Source of the DNA: Isosphaera sp.
GTDB lineage: Bacteria > Planctomycetota > Phycisphaerae > Phycisphaerales > UBA1924
Direction of reading: 5' to 3'
NCBI GenBank assembly: GCA_013822085.1
Contig: PNJV01000010.1
Span: forward strand, 1 to 60,679
Length of the DNA stretch: 60,679 nt
The notes beneath the pieces are model-generated. The model was not told the DNA's origin and ran no database searches. It worked only from the letters and a program-made list of their open reading frames with translations. The translations under genes and the position numbers were made by a program. Within the stretch, counting starts at the first letter, position 1, and each line of letters starts with the position of its first letter. Shown here piece after piece: positions 38,815 through 48,214 of the stretch.

Positions 38815-39279
38815 ATGATCTACCGCGTTTGCAAATCGTTCCACGTCGAGTCCGGCCACATGCTCTCCAAGCACCCCGGGCTGTGCAGGCACCCCCACGG
38901 CCACAGCCGGCGGATCGATGTCGTGCTCTGGCGCCAGGCCCTGGACACGCAGGAGATGGTCTGCGACTTCAAGGCCCTCAAGCTGGCCATGGCCCCGATC
39001 CTGGCGCAGCTCGACCACGCCATGGCCATCAACTCGCGCGACCCCGCCCGCCAGAGCCTCGAAACCACCAGCGGGCGCCTGGTGATCTTCGAGGACCAGG
39101 ACCCTACCACCGAGGTGCTCGCCCGCTGGGTCTACCAGTTCCTCTCCGCTGAGCTGGCCGCGGGCAAGGTCTACCGCGACAGCGGGGGCGTCGAGTACCG
39201 CTTCCCGGATGGGGTCCGGCTCGAGCGCGTGCGCGTCAGCGAGACGGCCAGCACCTGGGCCGAGTACGGCACGACCTGA
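38815..39279 (+). CDS. 6-pyruvoyl-tetrahydropterin synthase / QueD-like protein
   Basis: A 154-residue member of the PTPS/QueD family, which acts on dihydroneopterin triphosphate to make tetrahydropterin or the queuosine precursor. The zinc ligands H15, H28 and H30 and the catalytic C24 (CRHPHGH) are visible in the N-terminal part; D67-H68 (LDHAMAIN) and a late Glu (SETAST) complete the active site. The CxxxHGH spacing is that of QueD-type enzymes. It is followed after 3 bases by the metallophosphoesterase, so the two are coupled. Other queuosine genes (queC, queE, folE) are absent from the window, and whether it serves queuosine or a pterin is undecided. Confidence 0.85.
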   Translation: MIYRVCKSFHVESGHMLSKHPGLCRHPHGHSRRIDVVLWRQALDTQEMVCDFKALKLAMAPILAQLDHAMAINSRDPARQSLETTSGRLVIFEDQDPTTEVLARWVYQFLSAELAAGKVYRDSGGVEYRFPDGVRLERVRVSETASTWAEYGTT

Positions 39280-39282
39280 CCG

Positions 39283-40212
39283 ATGCCCGCACCCTGGCAC
39301 GACATCGACATGCGATCACCCGAGCAAGTGATCGACACGCTCCGGGCGGGCGCGCAGGCGTCGCTGCACTCAGCCGCCCGCCGAGGATCCATCGATGTCG
39401 TCGGACCCACCGACGCGCGCGCGATCCTCACCGGCGATCTGCACGACAACCCGGTCGGTCTAGACATCGTCGCCGCTGAGGCAGGCCTGACCGGTCAGCA
39501 TGACGGCCCGCCGCCGAGCACCCACCTGGTCCTGCACGAGGTCATCCACAGTGGCAGGCTCATCCACGGCCTGGACCTGTCCTACCGCTCGCTGGTCAAG
39601 GCCGCGGCGCTCAAGTCCGCGTACCCGGAGCACGTCCACTTCCTGCTGGCAAACCACGAGCTCTCTCAGATCTCCGGCGCGGGCATCGTCAAGGAAGGCG
39701 TCTCGGTCGTCGAGGCCTTCAACGACGGCGTCGCCTACGTCTTCGGCTCGGCCGCTGCCGCCGTGACCGAGGCGATCAACTCCCTGGTGCGGTCGCTGCC
39801 GCTGGGTGTGCGGTTCCGGGGGGCCGCGCAGCCGGGCGCGGGCCCGGACCTGCTCTGCGCCCACAGCCTGCCGGGCGACGACCGCATCGACCGGTTCGAC
39901 ACGTCGATCATCGATCGGCCGACCACCGAGGACGACTACTCGCCGCGGCAGGGCTCGGCGTACCTGATGGTGTGGGGCCGCGATCACTCGCCCGGGCTAC
40001 TCACCCGATTGGGCGATCTGTGGGGCGTTGGGTGCTTCGTCTTAGGGCACGAAAAGGCCGACGAGGGATCGTTCGTTCGAGCGCCGAATGTCGTGATACT
40101 CAATAGTGATCACAGCAATGGGGTATACGCCAATGTGGCGCTGCGAGAAGGGAACTCGCCTGATCGGGTGAAGACATCATGCGTGCGCTTCGCGGGCAGT
40201 GCACAGCGTTGA
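39283..40212 (+). CDS. Metallophosphoesterase of a planctomycete-type family
   Basis: A 309-residue calcineurin-like phosphoesterase. The metal-binding motifs are TGDLHDNP (D52, H54), FLLANHELSQ (N124, H125, E126) and CAHSLPG later on. The second motif, normally GD or GDxVDRG, reads LVLHEVIHSGR (H85, E86), so Glu stands where Asp usually bridges the metals; this variant looks like a recognisable subfamily. The substrate is unknown. It begins 3 bases after the PTPS/QueD stop with no ribosome site of its own, so it is translationally coupled and might dephosphorylate a pathway intermediate such as a pterin phosphate; that link is inference. Confidence 0.72.
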   Translation: MPAPWHDIDMRSPEQVIDTLRAGAQASLHSAARRGSIDVVGPTDARAILTGDLHDNPVGLDIVAAEAGLTGQHDGPPPSTHLVLHEVIHSGRLIHGLDLSYRSLVKAAALKSAYPEHVHFLLANHELSQISGAGIVKEGVSVVEAFNDGVAYVFGSAAAAVTEAINSLVRSLPLGVRFRGAAQPGAGPDLLCAHSLPGDDRIDRFDTSIIDRPTTEDDYSPRQGSAYLMVWGRDHSPGLLTRLGDLWGVGCFVLGHEKADEGSFVRAPNVVILNSDHSNGVYANVALREGNSPDRVKTSCVRFAGSAQR

Positions 40213-40531
40213 GGCGTTTCCAAAAACCACCTTGTTGTGTGTCTTTTGTCAAAATCTCTGCTGCGCACTGTGCGAAATGGGCATATCGCCCAATCCGGTC
40301 GCAGCGTGGCGCCGCTGAGACACCGCGCAGCACGCGCGCATGCTCAGATTTGAGATGGCGCAGAGACGCGTGCGCCGCCGCTGTCGCTTGCGAACACTGA
40401 AGTTGCCTAGCGCTGGCAACCGAATCAGATGACCGTTGTAATGCACCAGGCAAAGATCGCAGCGCGCAGCGGAACGACCAAGCGACCGCGCGCGAGCGAC
40501 CCGAGGTCATGGGTGCGTCGGAGAGAACACC
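40213..40531. other. Intergenic region of lower GC
   Basis: A 319-base gap before the LuxR-type gene, visibly richer in A and T than its surroundings at its first half. I see no gene, RNA or clear hairpin; short frames here lack ribosome sites and family features. It should contain the promoter of the regulator. Confidence 0.4.
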
Positions 40532-41506
40532 ATGGATGATGTGTTCGGCCGGGGATCACACGGTCCGTCGGGTCTCGATGAGAGCCGCTGGGCGATCGAG
40601 ACCGCGCTCTCGCTGGCCTCTCAGCCCTACCGCAGGGTGACGCAATGGCTCAGCCCGATGGCGGCAGCGGTGCGCGAGGGTCTAGGGCGGTTCGTTGTTG
40701 GGGCATCGGGTTCACCTGTGCAGGTGATCGGCGTGTGGGTCGCGTTGGTGCGTCCCGGGCATTCGGGGTGGGACCAGGTGGACTACGCGCTGGACGGCTA
40801 CGCGCACGACGCGGTGCGGATGTTCGTTGAGAAGCTGCTGGACGATCGCTGCCTCGACGACGACCTGCCTGCGGGGATCGGGCCACGGTCGGGGCTGGTC
40901 TGGGACGGCTGCCGGGCGCGGCACCGCGTGCTGGACGACCAGTCGTGGGCGCTCTCGCGGTATCACCAGTCGCGGGCGCCCCTTGAGCTTGGCGAGTTCG
41001 TGCGGCTGTGCATGAACGTGCCGGCGATGGGCCCCGGCCTGGCGCTGATCGTGCAGGCGGACATGGGGGCGTGCTCGCGCGACGACGCCGAGCGCGTGGA
41101 GGCGTTCATCGCGCGGTCGCGCGGCCTGATCGAGGGGGCGTTCCTCCGCTGCGTCGCTGGGCCCGAGCAGCGCCGCAACTGGCTGCGCCAGCGCGTCTCG
41201 GTGACGCAGCGGGCGATCCTCGAGCTGCTCGTCGAGGGCCTGACGGAGCGCCAGATCGGGCGCAAGGTCCACCGCAGCCCGCACACGATCCACGACCACA
41301 TCAAGGGGATCTACGCGGCCCTGGGCGTCAGCTCGCGCCTGGAGCTCGTGCGGCTGTGGGACGGCACCTGGGCGCCCAGCGCGCCCGGGCCGGAGGAGCT
41401 GGCCATCGGCGTGCCCACACAGAACGGGCCCGGGCACCTCAGCGCCATCGGCGGCCTGGCGCCCGAACAGGCGACGCGTCAGGGGGCCCTGCCGCGCGAG
41501 AACTGA
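40532..41506 (+). CDS. LuxR-type helix-turn-helix regulator
   Basis: A 324-residue transcription factor. The C-terminal GerE/LuxR DNA-binding domain lies at about residues 224-282: VSVTQRAILELLVEGLTERQ, then IGRKVHRSPHTIHDHIKGIY and LGVSSRLELVRLW. The N-terminal 220 residues do not match a receiver domain (no phospho-Asp pattern); they may be a PAS/GAF-type sensor but I do not recognise it. A 40-residue disordered tail follows the DNA-binding domain. GGAG lies 8 bases before the ATG. It is monocistronic and converges with addA, so its targets are unknown. Confidence 0.85.
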   Translation: MDDVFGRGSHGPSGLDESRWAIETALSLASQPYRRVTQWLSPMAAAVREGLGRFVVGASGSPVQVIGVWVALVRPGHSGWDQVDYALDGYAHDAVRMFVEKLLDDRCLDDDLPAGIGPRSGLVWDGCRARHRVLDDQSWALSRYHQSRAPLELGEFVRLCMNVPAMGPGLALIVQADMGACSRDDAERVEAFIARSRGLIEGAFLRCVAGPEQRRNWLRQRVSVTQRAILELLVEGLTERQIGRKVHRSPHTIHDHIKGIYAALGVSSRLELVRLWDGTWAPSAPGPEELAIGVPTQNGPGHLSAIGGLAPEQATRQGALPREN

Positions 41507-41575
41507 CGCGCCCGGCCCACATCCACCCAACCCCTCTACTCCCCCAGCCGGTCGGCCCCGCTGAGGCACGAACGG

Positions 41576-44500
41576 TCACCGGGCCGGGCCGTCGGGGTCG
41601 ATCAACACGAGGCGGTCCGGCTCCGTGAGCCACAAGCGAGCGGTGATCGCCCCCGGGGGCAGCCCGGTCAGCGCGCCGACGGCGTCGGCGTAGGCGCGGA
41701 CCTGCGGTGTGTAGAGCGCCAGGCGTTCGTCGAGCAGGCCCGGCCTGTCGGAGAGGCGGTCGGTCTTGAAGTCCACGATGTCGGCCCAGACCGGCTCGCC
41801 GGCTCGGCGGGCGATCACCAGGCGGTCGATGGTGCCCGTGATGAGCGGCCGGTCTGGGTCCTGGGGGCGGCGGACCGCGAAGGTCTGCTCGCGGCGGAGC
41901 TCGAGGCGGTCGCACGGGGGCCTGCCGTTGCACAGTCGCGCCTTGTCCAGGACCTCGGGGGCGCACGCCCCGCGCAGGAGCGCCCTGAACTGTGCCACAG
42001 CGTCGCGCGCCGGGCCCGGGGGCAAGAGGCCCGCGGCGTGGGCGACGAGCTCCTCGTCGCTGGGGATCGGGTCGCTCAGCCAGCCGACGCGCTCCATCCA
42101 GCGGTGGAGCGCGGTGCCGGCGTGTCGGCGGCCATCGGCCCTGGGCTGGAGCTCGGCGGCCAGGTCCACGAGTTGGTGGGCGATCTGGCTGGGCGATCGC
42201 GTCGTCCAAGGGGAGACCTCGCGCCGGGGGGGGGCGATGCGCAGTCGCAGCGGGGCCGGCGCGGGGCCGTCGGGGGTCATGCCGGCGGCGGCTGGCTCGT
42301 GGGGCAGCGGGCGGGTCGCGGGCTCGGGCTCGGGCTCTTGGGGCTCGGGGGGCGTGCCCGCGGCGTAGACAACCCGGCCGGGCGTGGCGCGCTCGTCGGG
42401 CGTGACGCCCAGCGCCTCAGCGAGGACCCTGTCGGAGCTGGGGTGCGCCCGGGCTGCGCCGCTGTCGGGCGCCCGCGGGATCACGACCGTCAGGTGTGAT
42501 CGGGCGCGGGTGAGGGAGACGTAGAGCTCGCAGAGGGCCTCGTCGGCGGCGCGCAGCTCGGCGGCGGTGAGCAGCTCGTCGGTGGCCGGGTCGACGCCGC
42601 GGATGGCCCGGAGCACGCCGGGCAGGCGCGGGGCCACGGCGCGGGCCGGCTCGAGCGGCCCGTCGCGCAGGACGAAGGGCTGGCGCGGCTCCCACGCGTC
42701 GCCCAGGACGGGGACGATCACGTGCTCGAACTCGAGCCCCTTGCTGGCGTGGATGGTCATCACGCGGATGGTCGCGGGGCTCGGGCTGGGGACGCGGTGG
42801 GCCAGGGCGCGCTGGACGAAGCCGCTCAGGCCCAGCCCCCCCGCTGCTGCGCCGCTGGCGCCCCCGGGGCCGGAGGCCGCCTGCGCGTGCTCGTCGGCGA
42901 GCGCGCAGAGGGCCTCGAGCGCGCGGGCCTCGGGGCCGCTCAGGTGCGGGGCGGCGTGGTGGGTCAGCCACGCCAGCGTGCGGGCCAGGCCGGCAGAGGC
43001 GATCCGCTGGCGGAGCGGCTCGGTGGCCCGCGCGACCGCTGCCGCGGGGAACGGATCGGCGGGCGTGGGGGTCGGCAGGCCGGCGGCCTGCGCAAGCGGC
43101 GAGTGGGCCGCGTGCCAGAACGCCGTGCCGTCGCCCGGGTGCTCGATCAGGTGCACCAGCGAGAGCGCCTCGGGCACGACGGGGTCGTCGGTGATCGGCA
43201 CGCCGGCCTGGTCCGAGGCGGGCAGGCCCCGGTCGCGCAGGATCGAGAGCACCCGGGCGATGTGGCGGTTGGTGGGGGTGATGATGGCGATGCGCTCGCC
43301 GAGCTGGGCCGCACGCGGGAGCGCCCGGCCCGCCAGGTCGGCGGCGGTGTGCAGGCACTCGAGCCGCGGCCGCGCCTGGGCCGAGCAGGCCGACGCCATG
43401 CCCTGATCCAGCGACCGCGCGACGATCACCCGGGCGCTGCCGCTGGCACCGGCTCGGGCCGCGGCGTGGGGCACGAAGGCCCCCGCCCACGCCGGGACGA
43501 TCGGGTGGTCCGAGCCGTCGGGCCGACGCAGGCACCGGGCCCTGCTTAGGTTGAGGAAGACGGCGTTGACCAGCCCGATCACAGCGGGCGAGGACCTGTG
43601 GCTGGTGTCCTGGGTCAGGCGGAGCAGCTGCGGCCAGCGCTCCGGGAGCGACCCGAGCAGGGCGGGCTCGGCGCGGCGCCAGGTGTAGAGGGCCTGCTTG
43701 CGGTCGCCCACGGCCAGGACGCTGCGCTGATCGTGGGGCCCCTGGTCGGGGTCGCAAGCGGGCGGCAGGTGGGCCATGGCCTCGGCCAGGAGCGGCTCGA
43801 GCAGGCGGAACTGATCGATCGAGGTGTCCTGGAACTCGTCCAGGAGCACGTGACGGATGGTGGCGTCGAGGCGGAAATAGAGCTCCTGCGCGTCGCCGGT
43901 GGCCGCGGCGGCCAGGAGCCTCGCCGGCGGGTCGTCGAACCCGAACAGGCCGGCCTGCTGCTTGAGGGCGGCCAGGGCGTGGTGGAAGCGCTCCACGAGC
44001 GTGTGCAGGGCCGCGGCGCTGTGGCCCAGGCGTTCGAGCACGGCCCGGGCGGCCAGTCCGGCGGCGGGCCGGATCGCGGCCAGGTGCTCGGGGCCGATGG
44101 CCTTGCGGTCGAAGCTCGCCTCGCCCGTCAGGGCGCGCTCCACGAGCGTGACGCCCAGGAAGCCCTCCCACTGGCGCGCCCGCAGGGCCTGAGCCGCGGC
44201 GCGCACGGCGCGCTGCCAGGAGGCCTGGGGCTGCCCGGCTTTGGTGAGCGGGATCGGCATGGCGGCCAGGGCGTCGTGGGCGGCGCGCAGGAGGCCCTCG
44301 GGGTCGGCCGGCGGCACGGTCGGTGCGCCGGCCCAGGCGGCGGCGTCGGGAGCGCCTAGATAGGTGTCGTAGACCTCCCCGAGGCGCGCGCGGAGCCGGG
44401 CGTAGGGGGACCGGTCGGCGCGGCCGCCGCTGAGCGCCTGGAGCAGCGAGGCGAGCTGGGCGGCGTCGGCCCGCTGGAGCACGCCGGTCAGGGCCGCGTC

Positions 44501-44992
44501 GCGCAGGGCCGAGTCGGTGTGCTCGTCGAGCAGGCCCCAGCGCGCCGGCAGGCCCAGCTCGGGGCCGAAGGCCGCCGCGGCCCGGAGCAAGAAGGCGTCG
44601 ATGGTCATGACGCCGAGCCGGTCGGCGTGCCGGGCGACCACCGCCGCCAAGCGCGCGGCGCTCTGGGGCGTCACGGGGGCGCCGATCTCTTCGGCCAGCC
44701 GCTGGGCCCGGGCAGCGTCGCCGGCGGCCTCGGCCAGCCTGCCCACGACGCGCTGGAAGACCTCGCCGGCGGCCTTGCGCGTGAAGGTCGCCGAGAGGAC
44801 CGAGGCCAGGCCCCGCGGCTCAGCGAAGCGCGCACCGCGCGGGGGCGCGGTGGCGCAGCCGGCGCGCACCAGCAGCGCTATCAGCCGGCCCGTGAGCAGG
44901 AAGGTCTTGCCGGTGCCCGCTGAGGCCATCACCGCTGCGCTGCGCCACAGCGCCTGCCGGGGGTCGGTGCCGACGTGCGCGTGCGCGGTCAC
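41576..44992 (-). CDS. addA: Double-strand break repair helicase-nuclease AddA
   Basis: The UvrD-type 3'-5' helicase with a RecB-family nuclease, 1138 residues, which resects double-strand DNA ends with AddB. Helicase motifs in order: Walker A ASAGTGKT at 23-30, SATFTRKAAGEV, LLDEFQDTS near 384, VGDRKQALYTWR, VMTIHASKGLEFEHVIV near 747 and LYVSLTRARSH. The C-terminal nuclease has GTALHRWME, ITGTIDRL, VDFKTDR near 1072 and YTPQVRAYA; the catalytic residues are intact. The GTG start overlaps the addB stop by four bases (GTGA) and follows GGGGAG. The order addB-addA is the normal AddAB layout. Confidence 0.95.
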   Translation of the reverse strand: MTAHAHVGTDPRQALWRSAAVMASAGTGKTFLLTGRLIALLVRAGCATAPPRGARFAEPRGLASVLSATFTRKAAGEVFQRVVGRLAEAAGDAARAQRLAEEIGAPVTPQSAARLAAVVARHADRLGVMTIDAFLLRAAAAFGPELGLPARWGLLDEHTDSALRDAALTGVLQRADAAQLASLLQALSGGRADRSPYARLRARLGEVYDTYLGAPDAAAWAGAPTVPPADPEGLLRAAHDALAAMPIPLTKAGQPQASWQRAVRAAAQALRARQWEGFLGVTLVERALTGEASFDRKAIGPEHLAAIRPAAGLAARAVLERLGHSAAALHTLVERFHHALAALKQQAGLFGFDDPPARLLAAAATGDAQELYFRLDATIRHVLLDEFQDTSIDQFRLLEPLLAEAMAHLPPACDPDQGPHDQRSVLAVGDRKQALYTWRRAEPALLGSLPERWPQLLRLTQDTSHRSSPAVIGLVNAVFLNLSRARCLRRPDGSDHPIVPAWAGAFVPHAAARAGASGSARVIVARSLDQGMASACSAQARPRLECLHTAADLAGRALPRAAQLGERIAIITPTNRHIARVLSILRDRGLPASDQAGVPITDDPVVPEALSLVHLIEHPGDGTAFWHAAHSPLAQAAGLPTPTPADPFPAAAVARATEPLRQRIASAGLARTLAWLTHHAAPHLSGPEARALEALCALADEHAQAASGPGGASGAAAGGLGLSGFVQRALAHRVPSPSPATIRVMTIHASKGLEFEHVIVPVLGDAWEPRQPFVLRDGPLEPARAVAPRLPGVLRAIRGVDPATDELLTAAELRAADEALCELYVSLTRARSHLTVVIPRAPDSGAARAHPSSDRVLAEALGVTPDERATPGRVVYAAGTPPEPQEPEPEPATRPLPHEPAAAGMTPDGPAPAPLRLRIAPPRREVSPWTTRSPSQIAHQLVDLAAELQPRADGRRHAGTALHRWMERVGWLSDPIPSDEELVAHAAGLLPPGPARDAVAQFRALLRGACAPEVLDKARLCNGRPPCDRLELRREQTFAVRRPQDPDRPLITGTIDRLVIARRAGEPVWADIVDFKTDRLSDRPGLLDERLALYTPQVRAYADAVGALTGLPPGAITARLWLTEPDRLVLIDPDGPAR

Positions 44993-47900
44993 GGGGCGCT
45001 CCCCGGGGCGTCGTGGCCCGCGTCGTGGCCCGCGTCGTGGCCCGCGTGATCGTCGGTCCCGGCGCCGGCTTGCTCGTCGGCGCCGGTCTGGTCGTCGGCG
45101 CTGACGCCCGCGGGCCGCAGGCGGTCGAAGTGGCCGCACATGGCCATCACCGGCGGGTGCCGCGCGTGCGGCCTGCCGATGTCGCCGAAGCGCCCCCGGC
45201 GGACGCTCAGGGCGACCCGGCGGGCCTCCTCCAGCGCGGCGTCGAGGTCCTCGGGGCCCCAGTCGGCCATGGCCTCGGGGTCGGCGTCGGGGTCGGCAGA
45301 GAGGTTGACGTAGCCCAGCTGCACGGGGGGCGCGTCGGGGCGATCGGGCACAAACAGGTGCCGGTAGAGGGGCAGCTGCAGGTCCTTCCACGCGCTGCCC
45401 TGGCCGAGCCGGGAGCGCGCCCGCTCGTCGGCCGAGACGGGCGAGTCGTCGGTCTTGAAGTCCAGGATGGCCACGCGCGGCCGGCCGGGGCCCGGGTCCA
45501 GCGCCGGGTCGAGCGTGTCGATCCGATCGGCCTTGCCGTGGAGCGACATGGGCTCCAAGCCCGGCCCCAGGTCCAGCGGGCCCGCGAGCGCGTGCTCGCA
45601 GTGGGCGATGGCCCAGCCGGCGCTGGCCCGCCGGGCCTGCCAGTGCGCAAAGGCGAGCAGGCGACGCTGAGCGACGGCGCGCTGGAGCTCGACGGCGGGC
45701 GAGGCGTGCCGGCGAGCCGCAGCCGGGAGGGCTCGGTCGAGGTCGTCGAGCAGCTCGGCGTGGATGGCGCGCGGGTCGGTCGGGGGCGTGCCCGGGGCGT
45801 GCCGGGCCGAGAACGCCGCGATCACGCCGTGCACCAGCGAGCCGAAGGCGCCCGCCGAGAGCTCGCGGGCGCGCGGGCCCAGCTGGGGCAAGCGCAGCAC
45901 GCGGCGGAGGTAGAACTGGTACGGGCTGGCGATGTACTCGCCGAACCACGACACGTGCATGTGCGTCACGGGCACGTCCACGGCCATGGGCGCGGGGGTG
46001 ACGGGCCGCTGGCGCACGGCCAGCCCCGCGGTCAGCCCCGGCCCGAGCGTGCGCCGCGTCGCCCCGGGCGGGGCGTCCTGGCTCAGGCGCAGCGCCCGCG
46101 CGGCGCAGGTGTGGTCTGGGGCGCGGAAGAGCAGCGGCGACGGGAGCAGCGGGTCCCCCTGGGCGGTGCGCGAGCCGCAGATCAGGCACAGGACCGCCTT
46201 GGACCTGGCCAGCGTGCGCAGGACGCAGGCGTCGCGCGCCACGCGGGCGGTGGCCTCGGGCAGGGCCAGGGCGCGGCGGACGGGGCCGGGCAGGAAGGGC
46301 TCCGGGCTCGGCGACGAGGGCAGCACGCCGGCGTTGCAGCCGGTCACGATCGCGACCGGCGCCGGGTCGGTGACCAGCTCGAGCCACCCGAGCATCTCGA
46401 CGGCGCGCGCGTCGGGGTCGTCGGGGACGCGCTGGTCGCGCACGGCTGCGCACAGCGCGCCGAGCAGCGCGCCGGCGGCCATCGGCTCGAGCCCCCGCGC
46501 CTCGGCGGCGCGCGCCAGCGCTTCGTCAACGGCCCGGCAGGCCCGGACGGTCGCGGCGGAGTCGTGGGCGCGCATGTCCAGCGGGCGGCCCCCGAAGCAG
46601 CGGGCCAGCAGGCTGGCCACAGCGGGCCGCCACTGGCCCGGGCTGCGACGCAGGGCCGGGTCGGCCAGCTCGCCCAGCGCAGCGTCGAGCGCGTCGCGCA
46701 CGCGCGCCAGCGCCGCGGGGGCGTCGGCGGGCGGGACCAGCAGCGGGGCCGAGTCCACGCCCAAGCGGTCGAGATCGTCCAGCCACCGGCCGCGGCCCAG
46801 CCAGGCGTCGATCAGCGCGTGCATGTCCGGGTGGCGGACCAGCGCAGCCAGTGAGTCCCACGAGCGTGTGCGCAGGTGCTCGCCGACGTGCGCCAGGAGC
46901 GTCAGCGGGGCCGTGCGGTCGATCGGCGCGCCCGAGGCGTCGCGGACGCGGGCGTCGCCGTGCAGGTCCTGCCGGCGGCGCAGGTGCGGGACCAGGCGCG
47001 GGTCCGGCACGCCCAGGAGCACGTCGTCGGGCGTCGGGGGCTGGCCGTGCTGGTGGGTCCATCGCTCGGCGATGAGCGCCAGCTCCGTCAGGGCGGCCTG
47101 GGCCTGGTCGGCGTGGTCGCCGGCGCGCACGATCGACGCCTCGTCCAGGCTCACGGGCTGATCGAGCCACGCCGCGGGGTCCACGGCACCAAGGGCGTCG
47201 TAGAGGTGGGCCGAGTCGGCGTCGTCGAAGACCAGGCTGCACACCCGGCTGCGCTCGGGCAGCAGGCTCAGCGCACGCCTGGCGATGCCGGGGATCTCCA
47301 GCACGCCCACCAGCACGACGCGCTCGCACGCGGGGGGCGCGGCGCTGGTGACCGCCTCGAGCGGCCATATGTCGGGGTCCAGCAGGCCGGCCTGTCGCAG
47401 CGCGGCCCGGTAGCCGGCCAGCAGGCGGCCCAGGGCCACGAACCGCTCGGGGCGGGCGCCGTCGAGGTCGGCGAGCATCTCAGCGGCCTGGTCGGGCCAG
47501 AGCCCCGCGCTGAGCAGGTCGCCGACAGCCCCGCGCGCCCAGGCCCCCCAGGCGGGCGCGTCGTGGGCGGGCGCCCGCTCGTCGCGCGGCTCGGGCGCGT
47601 CGCCCCCCAAGGCCAAGCGCACCGCGGGCTCGGCGCTGCGCACGCAGGCGGACCACAGGAGCGACCGGGCCAGCTCGCCGGCTGTGGCATCCTGGGCCGG
47701 GGCGCGCCAGAGCGCCGCGGGCAGCTCGCCCGGGGTGTGGATCCGCGGCGGCCAGAGGGCCAGCGCCCGCTCGGCGGCGCGGTCGGCCAGCACCGCGAGC
47801 AGCTGGCGCGCGGCGCGCCCGCTGGGCACCGCCACCACCCAGCCGCCCATGTCCGCGTCGCGCCCCGCGCGCGCCTCGGCGAGCATCCAGTCGGCGGCGC

Positions 47901-48000
47901 GGGCCAGCAGCGGCGGCTGCCGAAGGCCCATGACCGTGTGATCGGCGCCGAGCCACACGCGCCGGGCGGTGTCATCGCGTGGGTCCGGGTCGTCTGGCAT
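44989..48000 (-). CDS. addB: AddB-type helicase/nuclease subunit
   Basis: Partner of AddA in end resection, 1003 residues. The N-terminal region has the degenerate nucleotide-binding stretch WVVAVPSGRAARQLL, lacking the Walker A Lys, as in the non-ATPase AddB forms. The C-terminal RecB-like nuclease is intact: FGSLVHGVIAAF, LHGKADRID, and ILDFKTDD near residue 848, with WKDLQLPLYR after it. I see no four-Cys iron-sulfur cluster as in Bacillus AddB. The C-terminus carries a tail of 12-base DNA repeats giving tandem GHDA units (45009-45044). The chosen start, MPDDPDPRD, follows AGGA; a longer upstream frame is unlikely. The divergent EEP gene begins 214 bases away. Confidence 0.9.
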   Translation of the reverse strand: MPDDPDPRDDTARRVWLGADHTVMGLRQPPLLARAADWMLAEARAGRDADMGGWVVAVPSGRAARQLLAVLADRAAERALALWPPRIHTPGELPAALWRAPAQDATAGELARSLLWSACVRSAEPAVRLALGGDAPEPRDERAPAHDAPAWGAWARGAVGDLLSAGLWPDQAAEMLADLDGARPERFVALGRLLAGYRAALRQAGLLDPDIWPLEAVTSAAPPACERVVLVGVLEIPGIARRALSLLPERSRVCSLVFDDADSAHLYDALGAVDPAAWLDQPVSLDEASIVRAGDHADQAQAALTELALIAERWTHQHGQPPTPDDVLLGVPDPRLVPHLRRRQDLHGDARVRDASGAPIDRTAPLTLLAHVGEHLRTRSWDSLAALVRHPDMHALIDAWLGRGRWLDDLDRLGVDSAPLLVPPADAPAALARVRDALDAALGELADPALRRSPGQWRPAVASLLARCFGGRPLDMRAHDSAATVRACRAVDEALARAAEARGLEPMAAGALLGALCAAVRDQRVPDDPDARAVEMLGWLELVTDPAPVAIVTGCNAGVLPSSPSPEPFLPGPVRRALALPEATARVARDACVLRTLARSKAVLCLICGSRTAQGDPLLPSPLLFRAPDHTCAARALRLSQDAPPGATRRTLGPGLTAGLAVRQRPVTPAPMAVDVPVTHMHVSWFGEYIASPYQFYLRRVLRLPQLGPRARELSAGAFGSLVHGVIAAFSARHAPGTPPTDPRAIHAELLDDLDRALPAAARRHASPAVELQRAVAQRRLLAFAHWQARRASAGWAIAHCEHALAGPLDLGPGLEPMSLHGKADRIDTLDPALDPGPGRPRVAILDFKTDDSPVSADERARSRLGQGSAWKDLQLPLYRHLFVPDRPDAPPVQLGYVNLSADPDADPEAMADWGPEDLDAALEEARRVALSVRRGRFGDIGRPHARHPPVMAMCGHFDRLRPAGVSADDQTGADEQAGAGTDDHAGHDAGHDAGHDAPGSAP
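45009..45044. repeat. 12-bp tandem repeat at the 3' end of addB
   Basis: CGTCGTGGCCCG is repeated exactly three times with a partial fourth, encoding the GHDA repeats of the AddB tail on the minus strand. Being in frame and at the end of the protein, it can change length without harm. Confidence 0.85.
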
Positions 48001-48214
48001 CGGTCCTGACTGTACTGGCCCGCGCGGGGGCTGCGGCGCTGTGTTCGGGCAAAGTTCGATCGCCGGACCATCAACTCGACGCGCAGCGCGCAGCTCAGGG
48101 ACACGCGTCTGTCCGCGAACCCGCCGCTGGCCCAGCCGTACGATCGCTCCGCGCCCGCTGCGCCCGGCTCCGGGCGATGCAGCAGCGCGCACCGGGCACG
48201 ATCAGGAGACGCAC

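Noticed and set aside
40100-40510. Short frames on both strands in the region before the LuxR-type gene
   Set aside because: No ribosome site or family similarity; the region is simply less GC-rich non-coding DNA.
45009-45044. CRISPR-like repeats
   Set aside because: Units are only 12 bases, contiguous and in frame within addB; there are no spacers.
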